A stretch of DNA of 47,526 nt, taken from positions 1 through 47,526 of the forward strand of contig JAHLWZ010000921.1 in NCBI GenBank assembly GCA_020536535.1, written 5' to 3'. Each line of letters begins with the position of its first letter. Positions within the stretch are counted from its first letter, which is position 1. The notes under the pieces are model-generated. The model was not told the DNA's origin and did not search any database. It was given only the letters and a program-made list of their open reading frames with translations. The translations under genes and the position numbers were made by a program. Below, piece by piece: positions 24,937 to 35,784 of this stretch. The DNA comes from Pelomyxa schiedti (taxonomy: Eukaryota > Evosea > Pelobiontida > Pelomyxidae).

Positions 24937-27241
24937 TCAAGATGAGGTGGACTTGGCAGAAGGGGTTGGGGGGCAGCACACCAGCAGGAGCTTGGTGCAC
25001 TGTGAGATACCACGTATAAACTTGCCCCACTCCCCCAGCTTTTTATCTGCATGTTTAAGCCAGTCAGGATCAATGCTGTATGAGCATTAGTTATTATTAA
25101 AATCTACATATTGGGAAACCTGATGGAGAGCATGTCAAAGAAGAGAGATGTGTGTTGGGCAAATTGTGCACTGACCAGAACATCACAGACTTTCTCCACA
25201 AGGTCCACAAAGATGTCCTTGAATAAAGAGAGGTCGGCAATATCCACACCAATTTTCATGATTGCCTGTTTTTTTGGGGTTATGTGGAACTTCAAGAGGA
25301 GGTTGAGAGTGCCTTAATCATGGATGCAGCTGAATTATCAAGTAACTTTGGCACACCCATCTCAGAAGGTAGGTGGAGCAAGATATTTTTGAGAACGGCT
25401 CTTCTCAATTGCTCTATTTCCCGCCTCAGCTGGGATTTCATATCACGGATATCCTGGTATGGAGAATGAGACATTGCAGAATGGCAACATTTAAACACTT
25501 TAAATGATACAGTCAAATTCAGGTTGTCTCCCTCAGTCCAGTTGTTTATGAGGGCAGTTGCAAGGAGCTCAATAGTAGGATAAGTCAAGGAGTGCAACCT
25601 ACAATATTTTAAAAAGTTAATTGATCTGTCTCAGTCACCTTCGGTGTGCCAAGTTGGGCTGATAAAGAGCAAGAAAGATAAGACACTTGTATTTCCTGAG
25701 AAGGACAGTGAGTAAAGGATTTTGGAGGGATGGGCCAGTACATTGCCAGTCCAGGAGATAAAAGATATGTGCTACTTATATGTGTTAATACAGTAGGTTT
25801 GTCAGTCTTCTCTTTTTCAGGTGGTGGCAGAGATTTATAGACTCTCCGCATATTTTCGAACTGTTGGTGGGATTAGTTCCATAGAAACTCTGGCAAAGGG
25901 GTAACTTGTCTAATTATGGAACCCAGGCAAAGTCCTTTTTCCTGGGCTATGTCAGTTAAATCTCGCCGGATTCGATTGGTAAGACGTTTCCCACAAACAA
26001 CCCGGGCAAATTCAGGGTCAAAGGAATAGTATCTATTGGAATTAATTGGGAAAAAATGTTCAGGAAGATTCTTACAGGTCTGTCAACTGATTCACAGAAG
26101 GGATTTGCAGAAGGAGATTGGACAAACCTAATGGTTTTTGCAAATGTTGTTCAAGCATCCTTAAAAGAGATTTAGTAATAGTGATTTATAAGATAACATA
26201 CGTGAAAAGTCGGATTTGGTGCTGTACAAAAGACTTTTTTACATGGGGATAGGTTGCCGGTGGCCAAACAGCATTTGCAAAAGCAGCGGCAGCTGCAATT
26301 CCAAGATTACTTGATTCTTGTTCCAAAGTAACAAGTGAGGAAGATGTAGTTGTAGTAGCAGTGGTGGTGCTAGTTGTAGAGCTCACAGTGGGAGGGAGTG
26401 CCAGTGGTTGCAACCCAGAATTGAAAGAAGTGGATGTCGTGATAGGAGGGCCAGGAGAAGGCGGAACAGTCAATCCCGTCGGAGTAGGAGATGGCGGTGT
26501 CTGTGCCACAAACACACCACTAGTACTATTCCCAGAAATAGGAATCGGTGAAGACAAAGATGGCAGTGTTGTGGGTGTGCTTCCCATAACGGCGGAATTG
26601 ACCGGCGTGATAGGCCGCTGGTCCCTCTCCCTCTCCCTCTCCCTCTCCCTCTCTCGATCTCGATCTCGGTCTCGGTCTCGGTCTCTGTCACGGTCCCCAG
26701 TGTCACTGATTTGCCCGCTCTCAGCACCCAAATCGCCGCTGCTGTTGCCGATGTCGCTTTTGGTCCTGAGCTTGGGCGGGCCTAGGGCCGCAGTAGCCCC
26801 CAGCAGGTCCGGCGAGGACGCGCCCGGGGTGGTCTGCGAGAGCGCCGTGGCTGTGGAGAGCAGAGTGGGAAGCGTGGGGACCGAGGCCGGGGCTGACAGG
26901 AGCTCCGCTAGCTCGTGGCCTACGGGGAGGGGGTGGCTCGGTGGTTACTAGTAACGAAGGAACGGTACGGTGTGGGAGTAAGGGGAACTACATGAGCGAG
27001 AGGGGTTCTTTAGCCACAGTAAGAACAACTGCTCGTGGACGTGGACGGGGTCCCCCACCCAGACGTCGAGCACCACCTTTTCGACTTTCTCTTTAGCCGT
27101 TTTTTGATTGATTGCCTCAGGAATTGTTAACCACTGACCCGAGGACAGTAAATCCGCTCGTTTGTGATAGGCGGTAGAGGCACACTCCTCCTCTGAGTCC
27201 ACCAGCGGCACCAAGTTCCTGATTCTCCTAAGCATCTTCAT
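24937..27241 (-). CDS. FIBP: FIBP homologue (acidic FGF intracellular-binding protein family)
   Basis: The start ATG at 27241 opens MKMLRRIRNL. The family N terminus VLDVWVGDPVHVHEQLFLLW matches the FIBP opening. A long Ser/Thr/Pro-rich insert with an RD/RE repeat follows (about 26900-26280). FIBP then resumes: LLLQIPSVNQLTDLYYSFDP, EFARVVCGKRL, RRDLTDIAQEKGLCLGSIIR, RQFENMRRVYK, ALINNWTEGDN, FKDIFVDLVEK and DWLKHADKKLGEWGKFIRGI. A 44-bp intron (GTTTCC...CATACAG) precedes the last exon and the stop is at 24937. In animals FIBP is an intracellular protein linked to FGF1 and to proliferation; its biochemical role is unclear. Here FGF cannot be the partner, so the ancestral role must differ. Introns are 40-95 bp. 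Confidence 0.86.
26622..26693. repeat. hexanucleotide microsatellite coding an RE/RD repeat
   Basis: CCCTCT units (plus strand) followed by TCGATC/TCGGTC units encode, on the minus strand, alternating Arg-Asp then Arg-Glu inside the FIBP homologue. A similar GGGARA repeat at about 5429-5469 codes the RE run of the C1 peptidase. Both are prone to length change in multiples of six. Confidence 0.85.
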
Positions 27242-27259
27242 CAGGACAACGAACAAACT
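27242..27259. promoter_or_regulatory. 18-bp divergent start-codon gap
   Basis: Only 18 bp separate the ATG of the FIBP homologue (27241, minus) from that of the PAK kinase (27260, plus). A shared promoter cannot fit between the start codons unless the transcripts overlap or have almost no leaders. Confidence 0.5.
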
Positions 27260-30076
27260 ATGAGAGGTGTGGAGGACACACCCAGAGATGCATCCCCAGC
27301 CGCAACAGACGCAACCTCAACCCCATCCACCACAAGCACCGAGACCAGCCGCTGCTCGGCCACCGGCAACGAGCTCACGGTTGCAGAACTACTAGCCACC
27401 ACCACACCGCCGCCGCCAGACAACAGCACCAAAGGCAGGGCCAACACCCAACCACCCGAGTTAGGTGCCGTGCCATTGGGGGCCCCTTCGTCATCATCAG
27501 CCTCGGCAACCGAAACAACAATACCACCACCAACAACAACAACAACAGGGACTGCAGCACCGAGAAGTGTAGGGGACGCAACGTCGTCGGGAGGGAGAGG
27601 GAACAGCGACGGCGGCGAGTGTATAACTAGTAGTGGTAGTGGTAGTAGCAGTAATGGTAGCGGGGGGGCGCAGCACGACGGGGCTCATGGGAAGCGGAGC
27701 AGCTCCGCAGGGGCGCGCAGAGACTCGTGGTCGCAGTCACTGCACCCGCATCGCCCGGTGAGCGCCAGGATAAGTTTCAGTGCCAGGTACTGGTTGCGTT
27801 TCAATTGTGGGTTGTTGTTGCTGCTGTTTTTGTTTTGGGGGGATTGTGTGTTATTTTGGGACTCCAATCTCATTTTCCAAGTCGGTTTAAGTCTCTCCAA
27901 GAGGAGGAGTTACGCTCTGGCTCACCATCTTCTATTCCTAGTGATCCTTCCTCAAAGGAAACTTCAACCTCCATGATAACACCAACAAAGCCTAAACCTG
28001 CAATACCTACAACCCCAAAACCTGCAGTACCTACAACCACTAAACCCGCAGTGCCTACAACTCCTAAACCCGCAATACCTACAACTCCTAAACCCGCATT
28101 ACCTACAACACCACCCCCCACTACAACAACGACACCAACAGCTAGTCCAACTCTGGACATCCCTCTATGGTCCATGAAAGTGAAATCAATTCAGCAAGTG
28201 AAGTTGTCGTTTGTTGAAAAAATTACGGTATGTGTAATTTTCGTGTTGCTATCTTCTTAAATGCCAACAGAGTAGCTTGGTAAAGAAGAACACTGGCGTG
28301 AGTGCACCCTACAATATTCATCACCTTGTTCACGTTGACTTCAGTGCACACAATGGATTTACAGGTCTCCCTCCACATTGGGAAAAAGCTCTTTCATTCA
28401 ACAATGTATTTTCACTCCTCCAGTTCCCTTTCTCACGTATTACACAGATTTCTAGAAAGGAGGCTATGGCTCATCCAGATCAGATTCTAAAATGTCTCGA
28501 GTTTGCACAAAACAACAATGTACCAGGTATGTCCTGCTGTAGCGGTTCTTAATAACTAGCTTCATATAGGTGTAGCAAATATTGGTGGACCTACAAAAGT
28601 ATCCCTTGAGAGGCAACCAGACGGCAACATCGCAGTTGTACACAAACCGAGTATGCCGCTATCGAGCCCCTCACCCCCAATTAGAGAAGGAACCAATAAT
28701 TCAATGGCTCCCTCTGTTGGAGGTGCTCAAGAGCCCAGTAGATCAACCAAGGAAAGTGAATGTAGTGGTGTAATGGACATGCTGGCTACAGCAGCGGCCT
28801 CGCCAGGTGGCATGAAAGCTGCAGAACCTGAACCTCCCGAGACACAGTTAGCTGATCTATGTTCGAAGCAGAACCAAGATGAGATACTGGAAGAGCAACA
28901 AAAGATTGGGTCTGGAGCTTCTGGGGATATATACCTTGCTCTGCATAAAGTACTTCTATCCTTTTCTTTCCTTTTTAACAGAAAGCCAGCCTACCAATCA
29001 AGAAGTGGCTGTGAAGCACATGAAGGTCACAAGGCAAAACAAAAGAACAGTCATCAATGAAATTGTGATCATGAAAACGAGCAATCACCCAAATATTATA
29101 CATTTCGTGGATTGCTTCTTGCAGCGTGACCGCTTATCCCTTGTGATGGAGTGCGCATCTCTGGTCTTACTCTTTCCTATTAATTTATGCGCAAGGTACA
29201 TGAATGGTGGTTGCTTAACAGATATTTTGAATGAATTTGAATCTGTCAAGTTAACCGAGAAGCAAATTGCCTATGTAGATAGAGAACTGCCACTGGTCCA
29301 TCTAACTTAAACAAGGTGATCTTGAGTGCTCTAAAAGCTCTAGCTTATGTTCATTCAATGTCAAGGATTCATAGGTTGCAAACTGTATTACATAAAACAA
29401 TGTCTCTTATCTCACAAAGAGATGTAAAGAGTGATAACCTGTTACTGACAGCTGATGGGGGAATACGTCTCAGTGATTTTGGGTTTTCAGTCGAAACTAC
29501 AAGAACCAGAACAACAATTGTAGGAACTCCGTACGTAACGTGATGGTTACACATAAATAGAACTAACCAACCAAAAGGTACTGGATGGCCCCAGAGGTTT
29601 AATTCCACTTTTCCTATCTTTCTAAAAACCAAAATCAACATAATAACAACAACAAAAAATGCAAACAGGTCATACGCGGACAAGAGTATGCCTTCAAAGT
29701 TGACTGCTGGTCCTTGGGTGTGATGATGCTGGAAATGGCGCAAGGGGAGCCACCTTACATGGAGCACACACCCCTCAAAGCTCTGTTCCTCATCACCACT
29801 CAAGGCATGCCTCCCCTTGCTGTCCCTGAGGGCCGCCCTGACTGGAGCTCCCGCATGCGGGATTTCCTCAGCCGGTGCCTGGAACCCAACGCCGAGCTCC
29901 GCGCCGACAGCGCCACTCTCCTCACCCACCCGTGGCTCACCTCCACCTCCACACCTACTTCCTCAGAATCACACTCAGCGTCAGCTTCATCATCCTCTGA
30001 TTCCTACTGCACCTGCACCCCCGAGGAATTCGCTGCGGTCATTGCGGCGGCGCGTAAGTCGAGCCAATCCTGGTAG
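27260..30076 (+). CDS. PAK: p21-activated (PAK/STE20) protein kinase
   Basis: The product has 767 residues. Exons are 27260-27786, 27882-28227, 28271-28405, 28448-28526, 28570-28949, 28990-29150, 29196-29274, 29316-29374, 29420-29530, 29578-29596 and 29669-30076. It is a Ser/Thr kinase activated by Rac/Cdc42. The first 290 residues are low complexity and include five KPAxPTTP repeats. The CRIB motif is VSAPYNIHHLVHVDF followed by GFTGLPPHWEKAL. Kinase motifs: IGSGASGDIY, Lys498 in EVAVKHM, HRDVKSDN (Asp590), DFG (Asp608), GTPYWMAPEV (activation-loop Thr present). The C terminus is a Ser-rich tail. The 42-bp intron 28406-28447 is a multiple of three without a stop. A partner may be the F-BAR-RhoGAP protein encoded nearby, but no direct link is shown. 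Confidence 0.93.
27990..28115 (+). repeat. 24-bp repeat coding KPA(I/V/L)PTTP
   Basis: Five consecutive in-frame units in exon 2 of the PAK gene encode KPAIPTTP, KPAVPTTT, KPAVPTTP, KPAIPTTP and KPALPTTP. Third codon positions vary, so the array is not newly expanded. It forms part of the disordered region ahead of the CRIB motif. Confidence 0.85.
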
Positions 30077-30179
30077 CTGAGCATTGTGTGTTGTACAGTT
30101 ATCCCCCACTCCTAGCTACCGAGAAAATGTTTCCGTGATCCACTGTGTAATAATAAAGAGAGGGGCGCACCAACAGCAC

Positions 30180-32376
30180 ATGGGAGCCGCCGTCGGTGTT
30201 GTTTCATCGGCCAGATCTTCGGCGGTTGTGGCGCCCAGCCCGGCCACGACCTCCAACACCTCATCCCCTGCGCTCACGCCTCACCGCCACAGCACTGCCC
30301 CACTAGTCCACACCCGCCCTGCCACACCAACCAAAGCAGCCACGACGCCGCGGCAGGGCTCCGCCTCCAAGCTCACCACCGCATCCTCCCCCTCCTCCTC
30401 TTCGCCACGTGGGCCCACTCACAGCACCAGAGCCAGCACACCTTCGACAGCGAGAAAAGCAACCCCCACCACAACGTCACCGTCCCAGACAGGACCCCGT
30501 TCTAGCCCCGGAGCCGACACAACAGCAACACCTACAGCTGCTACCACCACCACCACGATGAGCACGACGACGAGCAGCAGTGGTGCGGGAGGCAAGGGCA
30601 CCTCGAGCGGGGGCAGTAATGTGGTTGCTCGCTCTGGTTCGTCGTTGTCTCGCAGTGTGTCGGATACACAGAGGCGGCACGGCGGGGGGCCTAGTACTGC
30701 ATCCGTTGGTGGTGGCGGCGGCGGCAGTGGGGCTAGTGTGGGGAAGCCCAGGTCACAGTCCACGGGGTTGAGTCAGACCAGCGCGTCTCCTCGCGCATCT
30801 GGAGTCAATTACCCCGGGTTGCCTGCTGCCAATACCGCGGCTTCACCTGTTGCAACCAACGTGCCTGTGTCACAGGGTATTTCGTCCGGCACGCCCTCCG
30901 CCCAATCACAAACGCAGAGCTGTGCTGCAGTTGCTACCCCACGTGCGATTCTGCCGCCATCGCGTACTAGTGATTCCTCTAGGTCTTCTCTAATTACATC
31001 GAGTCCAAGACCGGCTGCTCTCTCACAAAAGTGTGTGGGAAGCGGGCCAATCACTTTTTTGCCTAACCCTGCAACAGCTTTATTCGTCTTTTTATTGTCA
31101 CCTGGAATATGCATGGACAGGTCCCACTTCATTCACAACTTTTCTTCTTTAACATTTTAAAGCTTCCCTCCTTAATGGAAGTCCAACAACTCGTGTCACA
31201 TGCCAACCTCTCTTCTAATTTTCATATCGTTGCTATTGGGACTCAGGAGTGCGAGCGCAGTATTGGGGCCTCTCTAGTGTTCCCATCCAAAGCAAATTGG
31301 GAGAACTTGCTCAACAAGGCACTGGGTGATCAGTATGCAACAATGGCACTTTTTAACAGAGATTAATCCACTGGCAGATACAGTTTTGTTGGGAGCTCCA
31401 CTCTCGGTCCTATGCATCTTGCACTTTTTTTAGCGAAGACCATTAAATCCTTTGTGGGTGAAGTATATGCTGTAGAGGTGATGTAAATATAGTAATCACC
31501 AAGATCTGATTGTCACCAGGTTCCCACCGGACTTGGCAATGTTGTTGGAAACAAAGGTGCAACGGCAATATCACTGAATGTAGGGGCCACCAGCTTGCTC
31601 TTTATCAACGCACATTTGTCAGGTTAGTCATCATTTTCACATTTCCATTTAATTTGTTGTAGCGCACCCAGACATGGTCCAACAACGAAATGATGACCAT
31701 AATAGAATAAACAGTGAACTACTGGAAGCATTTTCTGAGGTTAGACCGCCAGCAGGTTGATTCTTTACTGCATGCTCATTCTTATTGGTTGCAGAATCCC
31801 TCACCCAACAATTTGATTGCATATTTTGGTTTGGTGACCTAAATTACCGAATAAATGGATCCAAGAATGCTATTGAACATCTTATTGGGGATGATCAATA
31901 CACTGATGTTCGACTTTTCCGCACTCCTCTCTTATAATAATTTGGAGCAGGTTCTTGTTGCTAATGATCAACTGACTATCGAGAGAAGAAAGAAAACCAT
32001 TTTTACCGATTTTCTGGAAGGACCTCTCACATTTGCCCCTACATACAAGGTTGTACTTTTTTTTTATCACAATACGATTGCCGATAACAACTTGCAGTAC
32101 GACGAAAACAGTGATATCTATGACACATCAAAAAAAGCTCGAGTGCCTTCTTGGACAGATAGGATTTTGTTTTGCTCAAAACAACCTCTCATCGAGTTAC
32201 ATGAGTACAATTGTCTTCAGCACATACAGGTATTTTTTAAAAGAAAAGGATGTTTTAACATGCACCAGTTCTCTGATCATAGACCTGTGTATGGGACTTT
32301 CAGTGTTAAATTCACCACCTCTACCAGTCTTCCCGACTTTGTTGATATTGATAGCAAAACCTGTACAATATTGTAA
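30180..32376 (+). CDS. inositol polyphosphate 5-phosphatase with CaaX end
   Basis: The product has 603 residues. Exons are 30180-31030, 31078-31120, 31163-31332, 31378-31477, 31520-31622, 31663-31755, 31795-31907, 31951-32049, 32098-32229 and 32269-32376. It removes the 5-phosphate of phosphoinositides. The first 285 residues are Ser/Thr/Ala/Pro-rich and disordered. The catalytic domain shows TWNMHGQ, IGTQECERS, GNVVGNKGATAI, NAHLSAHPDM, CIFWFGDLNYRI, FAPTYK, VPSWTDRIL and FSDHRPVYG. The protein ends KTCTIL, a CaaX box ending in Leu and so probably geranylgeranylated, which would bring it to membranes as in mammalian INPP5A/B/E. The upstream in-frame TTG 30084 was rejected. The 39-bp intron 32230-32268 keeps the frame open if retained. 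Confidence 0.92.
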
Positions 32377-32586
32377 AGTACTACAAAGCACAAGGCGTAG
32401 GTAACATATGGGCACTAGTCTTTCTTCTTACTTCCCTAAGGCCAAGGTGCAACATACAAAGCCATACAGGGTTCAAGAATGTTTTTACATGTAAACAAAG
32501 AAAGAAAACAAAATTTTGTTTCTCATTTTCTTTTTAATATGTGGATCGTTTACACTACTTTGTGGATTCTGCAGATGTACCAGCGT

Positions 32587-33216
32587 TTAGTGGCCACCAA
32601 ACTTCTTCCTTTGCACCTCAGCCTGGGAAGCAGTCAGGAAAAAGGACAGAACAAGAAGCCCTTCGTCGTACCTTGACCAATTCTTCCAATGAGTTAACTT
32701 CGTCGTGGAGTGCGTCAATAGCACCAAGGAGAACCCTGTGCGGGGTCGTCTCTGGTATAGTTTGCACCTTGAGCAAGATCCTATACTCCAGAGGGTGTGG
32801 CACTTTGTATCCCGCAAACAAAACCTGAGGGTCCTGCACCAATTGCCTAATGTTTGACAGTAACAACACATTAGAGGGAAAAGAGAATGAAGGTGGCAGA
32901 AACACACTCACATTCTCAGTAGGTTGCCCAGAGTATGGTCCTCTTTGTGAATTGTGAATGTGCCCGCGTCGGTAATCTTGGATTCCCTTTCGTAGTACAC
33001 CCTGTGGAGCCACACACATATTGGTTGCAGATTAAACAACGTTGTTGTCCGTCGCAACCACTAACACCCCCTCCTCACAAGTCGTTCTCATTCGCGCGAA
33101 TGTTGGCGAACGAGTGGGTGTTGTGGGTGGGTGGGTTTTCAGTCTGACTGGGGCGTGGCATACTTCTGCGAGCCGGGCGGCAACACGAACATGTCATACT
33201 TGTCTGGCGTGTTCAT
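32587..33216 (-). CDS. RPB11: RNA polymerase II subunit RPB11
   Basis: The product has 117 residues, the same as the human subunit, in four exons starting with ATG 33216 (MNTPDKYDMFVLPPGSQK). It dimerises with RPB3 in the polymerase II assembly platform. Diagnostic motifs are FTIHKEDHTLGNLLRMQL, DPQVLFAGYKVPHPLEYRIL and LKVQTIPETTP. A first intron of about 145 bp follows the GSQK codons, the second falls inside LLRMQL, and the last lies before the end KAEVQRKKFGGH. The gene is convergent with the 5-phosphatase gene (210-bp gap) and divergent from GRASP. Confidence 0.95.
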
Positions 33217-33379
33217 TTCCTGTCACAACTTGTTCGAATTCTGATGCGGGAGACCGAGCTGAAGGACTGCCCTGGATCCAGGGAGGAAAAGCGTGGAGCA
33301 AGGAGGGTATTGTATTAGTATGAACAGCCCGGCCTTGGGAAGTCTGTCCAAGAGATTCTAATCAACAATTTTGTTTGTG

Positions 33380-34861
33380 ATGGGGCAGGGGGAGTCGCAA
33401 GAGGAGGCAGACCCAACGACCGGAACGGAGGGCGGAGGTGGCGTTACCCACGAGAAGTTGCCCGACAAGGCAAGTGCGAACTATGACAAAGTCGGATTTC
33501 ACGTATTGCATGTGCGGACGAGTTGTTTATTTCTCCTTTTTTTTTTTTTTTTGTATTTGGTTTTGAGCTCTACAATAGGTGTATGAGAGTTCTCCTGGAG
33601 AAATGGCTGGATTGAAGCCCGTCTTTGATTACATAATAGCTGCCAATAACAATTTATTGGTTAGTATGCACGGATTATGTAAAAATAACCCAGTTACACA
33701 TAACATAGATTTATGACAGCAACCAATTAACTGAAGTTCTCTCTGCCAACATTGGTCAAGTAGTTGTGTTGCTTGTCTATAATTTGTTGCATGATGCTGT
33801 AAGAGGTATTCTGAAATATCTCTTCAAAAATTTAGAATGACATCTTTAGAGGTTAGAATTGTTCCATCACGCGAGTGGGGAGGGCCTGGTGTTGCTGGTA
33901 TTACAGTGCGAGTTGCCAATTTTTCAAAGGCCCACGAGCTTGTTTGGCATGTCATTGTGTGCTTTTTTACTGGAAAAATACAGTATCCTTATGTGCTTTG
34001 ACAGGGTACTTTCCCACACTCTCCGGCTGCTGAGGCAGGACTGGAGGGACCTTATGATTATATAGTGGGATCCCCAGATGCAGTGTTTAATGATAGTGAG
34101 GATTTCTTTGCTTTCATCCTTGCCAATCAAGGAAAATCTGTGCAGTTCTACGTGTATAACGCCCTTAAGGACAGCGTTCGGACAGTATTTCATCCTCTTT
34201 TACTATAAATGTTTACATAAATTAGGTATCGATCACGCCACGCAAATGGGGTGGCAGTGGAATGTATGTGCTTCTATTACTTCTTGACCACTAACATGCC
34301 TAGCCTCGGTTGCGATATTGGAGTTGGGTTATTGCATCAATTACCCACACCCAATAAACCAAAGCAAACTGCCCCCGAAGAGCAAGAGTTTCAATTACCC
34401 CATTCGCCAGTATCTCTGCAACAACAACGTTTGTTCAAGCTTTTTTTTTATTTAACTCTAATGGCATTACAGTGGATGCTCTGGACTTGTATCAACCTGA
34501 AGATGCGCCAGCAGCAACCCCAACACCCTCGCCACTTTCCATGGATTCCCCTACACCCGCTGTCACACTTCCTCCACCAATTCTTCCACTTCCGCCAGTC
34601 ACTTCGTTTTCCACTCAACCATCACCACTGCAACGTTTGCCTTTGCCACCACCAATTTTATCCAACATCCCAAACCATGAAACAACACCAGAAGAAAGCA
34701 GTAGTGACACGTCTGCAGAAAATTCTCAATCTGAACCGGAACTAACTGAACTCCCACACCTCCCAATCCCAGCACAAGAAGAAAAGCCCCCAGAACAACC
34801 ACAAGACCCTGAGCAGCTGGCCCACTTAGAGACACTGAAGGAGAGTGGCCTACTTGAGTAA
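33380..34861 (+). CDS. GRASP: Golgi reassembly stacking protein (GRASP55/65 family)
   Basis: The product has 382 residues. Exons are 33380-33511, 33579-33659, 33709-33805, 33850-33956, 34005-34184, 34226-34263, 34304-34428 and 34473-34861. Gly2 in MGQGES, with a Ser at position 6, fits N-myristoylation, which tethers GRASPs to Golgi membranes. Two PDZ-like domains are recognisable: GFHVLHVYESSPGEMAGL to VRIVPSREWGG, and WHVI...SPAAEAGLEGPYDYIVG to SITPRKWGGSG...LGCDIGVGLLHQLP. A Pro/Ser/Glu-rich C-terminal region follows, as in animals, where it is phosphorylated in mitosis. The donor at 33957 could alternatively be 33951. The N-terminal 40 residues before PDZ1 are longer than in human GRASP65. 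Confidence 0.93.
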
Positions 34862-34886
34862 AAGGAAAAGAAAAGCAAATGTGCTG

Positions 34887-35660
34887 TTAAGGATTCTTAG
34901 TACCAAAGATAATGATATCTTTCTCTTCCTCAATGCGATCTGTTACATGTATGAGTGAGTTTATTATGGCCTCAATTCTAGGTGCTTTGGATGACGCTTT
35001 CAAGAATGTAAGACAAAAACGGCCTTTGCAGACTCTGACCATCTCACTCAGCCCCTAACTAGTATTAACTTTATAGGGTATAATGCAGTGATGAACCTTG
35101 TCTAAGTCATCAAAGTTCTGTATTGCGGTGAGGGATACTACAACATCAAATTCATTCTCCGCAAAGTGGTCACCGATGTCCTCCGCTCTGGAAAGAATGA
35201 CTCTCATACTCTGATGTAAAGTCACGGCAAACGACAAGGGAAAAATGAATTCTACCGGAGCATTCTTGGCCGCAAATTTCAGTAATTCGGCGCTGGGGTC
35301 TATTCCAGTAGCAACGCATGGCCAGGCGCAGAAACACGGACCGCAACCGACATCAAGAAGCCTACAAGCAAATAATTATGATGTACGTACATATTCAGTA
35401 TAACGTACATATTCAGTATAACGTACATATTCAGTATAATGTGACAACAAGTACAAAAATACACACTTGTCAGTAGGGGACACTGCACCAAAGGGGTGTT
35501 GCGTGATAACAGCGATTTTCTTGAGCTGTTCTTCCTTATGTAGGCGCTCATACCTATGGCACACCAGTCCGTTAGCCCCAACACGACACATCGTTTCCCG
35601 CTCCCACTGTGGTGTGTAGTTTCACACGTGCCCTCGTGCGATGCTGTCGTAGTATGTCAT
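34887..35660 (-). CDS. small SAM-dependent methyltransferase
   Basis: The product has 184 residues from exons 35660-35626, 35553-35467, 35361-35097 and 35054-34887. The opening MTYYDSIARGHVYERLHKEE is the YDxIAxgYxxLhxEEQ lead-in seen in archaeal and protist methyltransferases of this size. Motif I is LLDVGCGPC, the acidic loop GIDPSAELL, and motif IV VVVSLTAIQNFDDLD. The substrate is unknown; tRNA, protein and small molecules are all possible. Its 105-bp second intron contains three perfect 18-bp repeats. The stop lies 25 bp from the GRASP stop, so the two 3' ends must overlap or be very short. Confidence 0.8.
35385..35438. repeat. three perfect 18-bp tandem repeats in an intron
   Basis: The unit is ACGTACATATTCAGTATA on the plus strand, repeated three times without mismatch. 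It lies inside the 105-bp intron of the methyltransferase gene and explains why that intron is about twice the usual length. Confidence 0.95.
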
Positions 35661-35784
35661 GGTCGACTCTGAGGAGGGAATTTTCGCTGACGAAAAGGAG
35701 ATAACAGAAACTAATAAAACTGCGTACCAGTGGTGGAGGAGCACGGCACAAGTGTGTGTGTTAAGTAAGTAAGACAGAGACAAA

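Noticed and set aside
35376-35591. Minus-strand reading of the 18-bp repeats as a peptide repeat
   Set aside because: The repeats are open in frame but lie inside an intron whose removal restores methyltransferase motif I.
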